Positions 33,550 to 36,253 of a DNA stretch of 36,253 nt are shown piece after piece (the first letter of the stretch is position 1; the number at the start of each line of letters is the position of its first letter). The position numbers and the translations under genes were made by a program. The notes under the pieces were generated by a model, which was not told the DNA's origin, made no database searches, and saw only the letters and a list, made by a program, of their open reading frames with translations. The DNA is from Eubacteriales bacterium (GTDB lineage Bacteria; Bacillota; Clostridia; Lachnospirales; Lachnospiraceae), in NCBI GenBank assembly GCA_030524175.1, contig JAUNHC010000049.1, positions 1 to 36,253 of the forward strand. Direction: 5' to 3'.

Positions 33550-34479
33550 ATGATAACAACAGTAACCCTGAATGCGTCCATAGATAAGGCTTATTACATG
33601 CAGGCGCCGATAGAAAACGGAACGGTGATGCGGGTTGCTTCCTGCAGAAATTCAGCAGGAGGAAAGGGTCTGAATGTTGCGCGTATTGTAAAACTATGTG
33701 GTTCCTCTGTAAAAGCAACAGGATTTGTGGGCGGTTTTAATGGAAATTATCTGCAAGATCTGTTAAACAAAGATGGGATTCCCAATGAATTTTGTCATGT
33801 TAAGGGTGAGACAAGAAGCTGTATCAATATCCTGGATGAAAAATTCGGTTCTACAGAGTACCTGGAGCCTGGATGTGAAATCACCCTGGATGAGGAACAA
33901 CAATTCCTGGATCTGTTTTCCCGGATAGTGAAAGAAAGCGATATTGTTACTATATCCGGAAGTGTTCCCAAGGGAATAAGTCCTGATATATACGGGCGGA
34001 TGATCTCTGATATCAAAAAAGCAGAAAAAAAAGTCATTTTAGATACCAGTGGAGAACTGTTAAAGCAAGGTATTGAGTCTTGTCCAACAATGATAAAACC
34101 AAATCAGGATGAAATAGAAATGCTCTTTCAGGTAGAAATACACAATAGAGATGAAGTGGTTTTCTATGCAAAACAATTACATTGTAAGGGGATTCCTTAT
34201 GTTGTGATCTCTCTGGGTGGAGATGGCGCTCTGCTGGTATGCAAAGAAGGCACTTTTCAGGGGATTCCTCCCAAGGTAGAGGTGGTAAATACAGTGGGAT
34301 GCGGAGACTCTATGGTAGGAGCATTAGCAGTTGCCTTAGAAAGAAAAGATACACCGGTGGATGCATTAAAATATGCGGTCGCAGTGGCTGCCGCAAATGC
34401 ATTATCTCCAAACACAGGAGAATTCAGCCCACAAGTGTTCAAAGAAATACTAGAGCAGGTAACGGTAGAAAAATTATAG
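33550..34479 (+). CDS. PfkB family tagatose-6-phosphate / 1-phosphofructokinase
   Basis: A 309-residue PfkB sugar kinase of the LacC/FruK group. The sugar-binding NSAGGKGLNVAR motif lies near residue 35 and the catalytic base is the Asp of NTVGCGDSMVGA near residue 250. In this operon its role should be phosphorylation of tagatose 6-phosphate to tagatose 1,6-bisphosphate, between GatD and the aldolase. FruK-like specificity cannot be excluded on sequence. The ATG at 33550 has AGGTG 6 nt upstream; a GTG at 33541 would add three residues. Confidence 0.87.
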   Translation: MITTVTLNASIDKAYYMQAPIENGTVMRVASCRNSAGGKGLNVARIVKLCGSSVKATGFVGGFNGNYLQDLLNKDGIPNEFCHVKGETRSCINILDEKFGSTEYLEPGCEITLDEEQQFLDLFSRIVKESDIVTISGSVPKGISPDIYGRMISDIKKAEKKVILDTSGELLKQGIESCPTMIKPNQDEIEMLFQVEIHNRDEVVFYAKQLHCKGIPYVVISLGGDGALLVCKEGTFQGIPPKVEVVNTVGCGDSMVGALAVALERKDTPVDALKYAVAVAAANALSPNTGEFSPQVFKEILEQVTVEKL

Positions 34480-34494
34480 GAAAGAGGTAAAATT

Positions 34495-35346
34495 ATGCCA
34501 TTAGTGACAACGAAGGAGTTATTGTTGGATGCTCAGAAAGGCGGCTACGCAATAGGTGCATTTAATGTGGAAAATATGGAAATGGTACAGGCTGTTGCGG
34601 CCGCAGCAGAGGAGTTAAAATCACCTGTTATTATGCAGACAACTCCGTCTACGGTGAAATATGCTGATCTGGAGTATTTTTATGCAAATGTAAAGACTGC
34701 AGCAGAAAAAGCAAGTGTTCCGATTGCCATACATTTGGACCATGGAAGCAGTTTTGGACTGGCTATGCAAGCACTGCGGGCAGGTTATACATCTATTATG
34801 ATCGACGGATCCCATGATTCCTACAAGGAAAATATTGCGGTCACTAAGGCGGTTGTAGATGCCTGCCATCCTTCAGGAGTGCCGGTGGAAGCGGAACTTG
34901 GAAAGGTTGGCGGCAAGGAAGATGATTTGGACGGGGGCGACGGCAATCCTTATACAGACCCGCAGCAGGCAAAGGAATTTGTAGAAAAAACAGGAGTAGA
35001 TTCTTTAGCAGTGGCAATAGGGACCGCTCATGGTATCTACAGCGGAACACCAAAGCTGGATGTTGACCGCTTAAGTGAAATCCGAAAAGTGGTATCTGTT
35101 CCATTAGTGCTTCACGGAACTTCAGGAGTTCCGGATGAGGCAGTAAAGGAGTGTATCCGCAGGGGAATCTGCAAAGTAAATTACGCAACTGACTTAAGGA
35201 TCGCATTTTCAAAGGGAGTAAATGCTGTACTGCATGAAAACCCAAACACGATCGATCCAAAAAAATATAATGCCAGGGGCAGAGACGAAGTAAAGAAGTA
35301 TGTCATGAGTAAAATTAAAGTTTGTCAAAGCGAAGGAAAGGTGTGA
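34495..35346 (+). CDS. Class II tagatose/fructose-bisphosphate aldolase (GatY/KbaY/FbaA group)
   Basis: A 283-residue class II zinc aldolase. D82 and zinc ligand H83 lie in AIHLDHGSS; further zinc-binding residues lie in VPVEAELGKVGGKEDD, AIGTAHG and VLHGTSGVP. It cuts tagatose 1,6-bisphosphate to dihydroxyacetone phosphate and glyceraldehyde 3-phosphate, ending the pathway. No GatZ-type helper subunit is encoded here, so it resembles single-subunit enzymes. It starts 16 nt after the kinase gene with AAAGAGGT as ribosome binding site. Confidence 0.9.
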   Translation: MPLVTTKELLLDAQKGGYAIGAFNVENMEMVQAVAAAAEELKSPVIMQTTPSTVKYADLEYFYANVKTAAEKASVPIAIHLDHGSSFGLAMQALRAGYTSIMIDGSHDSYKENIAVTKAVVDACHPSGVPVEAELGKVGGKEDDLDGGDGNPYTDPQQAKEFVEKTGVDSLAVAIGTAHGIYSGTPKLDVDRLSEIRKVVSVPLVLHGTSGVPDEAVKECIRRGICKVNYATDLRIAFSKGVNAVLHENPNTIDPKKYNARGRDEVKKYVMSKIKVCQSEGKV

Positions 35347-35357
35347 TAGAGAAGCAT

Positions 35358-35615
35358 ATGAAAGAATTTAATTATACGATCAAAGATGAGTTAGGGATTC
35401 ATGCAAGACCAGCCGGCCTTCTGGTAAAATGTGCAAAAACATGTGAAAGCAAAATCTATATTACCAAAGGGGATAAAAGTGCAGAAGCCACCCGGCTTTT
35501 GGGTATTATGGGTATGGCTGTAAAAAAAGGGGAAACGGTAAATATCAAAATAGAAGGTGCGGCAGAAGAAAAAGATTATGTTACAATAAAGGAATTTTTT
35601 GAATCTAATCTGTAA
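35358..35615 (+). CDS. HPr family phosphocarrier without regulatory Ser46
   Basis: An 85-residue HPr-like protein. Catalytic H15 is in GIHARPAG, aligned to Bacillus subtilis HPr without gaps up to residue 52. The position of Ser46, the HPr kinase target, is Arg46 (EATRLLGIMGM). It should therefore carry phosphate for the galactitol PTS but not act in Ser46-dependent catabolite repression. The start at 35358 is supported by homology; a longer frame from 35322 overlaps the aldolase gene. Ribosome binding site is weak (AGAGAAG, close). It is the last gene of the operon. Confidence 0.88.
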   Translation: MKEFNYTIKDELGIHARPAGLLVKCAKTCESKIYITKGDKSAEATRLLGIMGMAVKKGETVNIKIEGAAEEKDYVTIKEFFESNL

Positions 35616-35736
35616 TATGAGGGAGGAAGGTTTGAAGGCAGGTACTGCCAGTGCGTAGATTTGTGAAATAGAATTGCAGCAACAACCAGAGGGATAGAAC
35701 ATTTTTGTCTTGTTTTCAATACTTTGACGATCAAAT

Positions 35737-35775
35737 AAGGTCAGAAATCCTTTTGTTTTTTAAGGATTCTGACCT
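35737..35775. terminator. Bidirectional terminator between galactitol operon and YgjV-like gene
   Basis: AAGGTCAGAAATCCTT pairs with AAGGATTCTGACCTT with one bulged A, around a T-rich 9-nt loop. It serves the + strand operon ending at 35615 and the - strand gene whose stop lies at 35778. Both T tracts outside the stem are short. Confidence 0.75.
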
Positions 35776-35777
35776 TG

Positions 35778-36188
35778 TTATTCCTGTTTACTTCCGAGAT
35801 TTTTCCAGCCATACCTGGCAATAGAAATTCCGATGGAAATTTCGCTTACCGCTTCATCAATTATTCCTACCCATGTTCCAACAATAATATTATAAATAAT
35901 CCAAAGCGGTGAATTAATTAGCATAGTCACCAATCGTATTGTTCTCCCATTATAAGTATATGCCCCAATGGTAACTGCTACATTTGCTGCAACAGGTAAT
36001 ATACTAATCCATCCGGCCCAGGTAAGTATCAATGCAGCAACCTGCATAAAGCAGATGATTATGCACATTTTTTTGCTTCTGCCAAAGTCCCACCTGCTGC
36101 TTAAACAAAATGAACGAATGGTGTTTATAATATAACTTACTCCCCCGGTTGTAGCTCCTAAAAGAAGTAAATGAATTGTATATAACAA
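35778..36188 (-). pseudogene. YgjV-family membrane protein, N-terminus apparently missing
   Basis: The reading frame encodes about 136 residues with several membrane helices (VAALILTWAGWISILPVAAN, MLINSPLWIIYNIIVGTWVG) matching the YgjV family of small inner-membrane proteins. Homologues have some 30-40 more residues at the N-terminus. Here only 14 more codons precede residue 1 (NILSYLLYTIHLLLLGATTG continues the similarity) before an in-frame stop at 36231-36233, and the only start is a TTG without a clear ribosome binding site. A shortened or broken gene is likely; a start at 36188 cannot be excluded. Function unknown. Confidence 0.6.
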
Positions 36189-36253
36189 GTAAGATAGTAT
36201 GTTAACTTCCTGAAAAAAATCCCCTAAAGATTAATTTCCCCGTCCCTCACCAG

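Overview
The window looks like a chromosomal segment of a gut-type clostridium, most likely Lachnospiraceae. This is inferred from the moderate-to-low GC content, AGGAGG-type ribosome binding sites, a YesM/YesN two-component pair beside a sugar ABC importer, LytS-like and LuxR-type signalling, an MtlR-type PTS activator, and homologues typical of that family. No rRNA, tRNA, CRISPR array or intact insertion sequence was seen.

Positions 1-8400 are accessory and defence-like. The window opens inside the 45-nt repeat RNA of a type III toxin-antitoxin locus (CptIN-like), followed by its terminator and toxin. Next is a roughly 985-residue fusion of an archaeo-eukaryotic-type primase domain (TOTE type), an SF2 helicase and a degenerate PLD-like module. 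A divergent AraC regulator/DUF1349 pair follows, then a three-gene operon (XRE repressor, ImmA/IrrE metallopeptidase, PIN-domain nuclease) with a clear promoter framed by a perfect inverted repeat. A decayed phage small-terminase gene ends the region.

Positions 8428-21816 form a glycoside-use locus on the + strand: sensor kinase (YesM type), response regulator (YesN type), a solute-binding protein, two permeases, and four glycoside hydrolases (GH1, GH35-like with DUF5597 similarity, GH3, GH78-like). None of the hydrolases has a signal peptide, so glycosides are probably imported whole and cut in the cytoplasm. No ABC ATPase is present, so a shared ATPase encoded elsewhere is expected.

Positions 21817-27207 lie on the - strand: an EAL-domain gene remnant, two secreted fibronectin type III paralogues that share a 475-bp block of identical DNA inside otherwise diverged genes, and a membrane histidine kinase with a LuxR-type response regulator.

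Positions 27435-35615 form a galactitol PTS region on the + strand: HAD phosphatase, MtlR/BglG-type regulator, then (behind a terminator and a good promoter) GatA, GatB, GatC, galactitol-1-phosphate dehydrogenase, a PfkB-family tagatose-6-phosphate kinase, a class II tagatose/fructose-bisphosphate aldolase and an operon-borne HPr lacking the regulatory serine. Together they take galactitol to triose phosphates. The window ends with an N-terminally shortened YgjV-family membrane protein on the - strand.

The best candidates for something little described are the XRE-ImmA-PIN operon with its framed promoter, the primase-helicase-PLD fusion beside CptIN, and the FN3 pair with its apparent gene-conversion tract.
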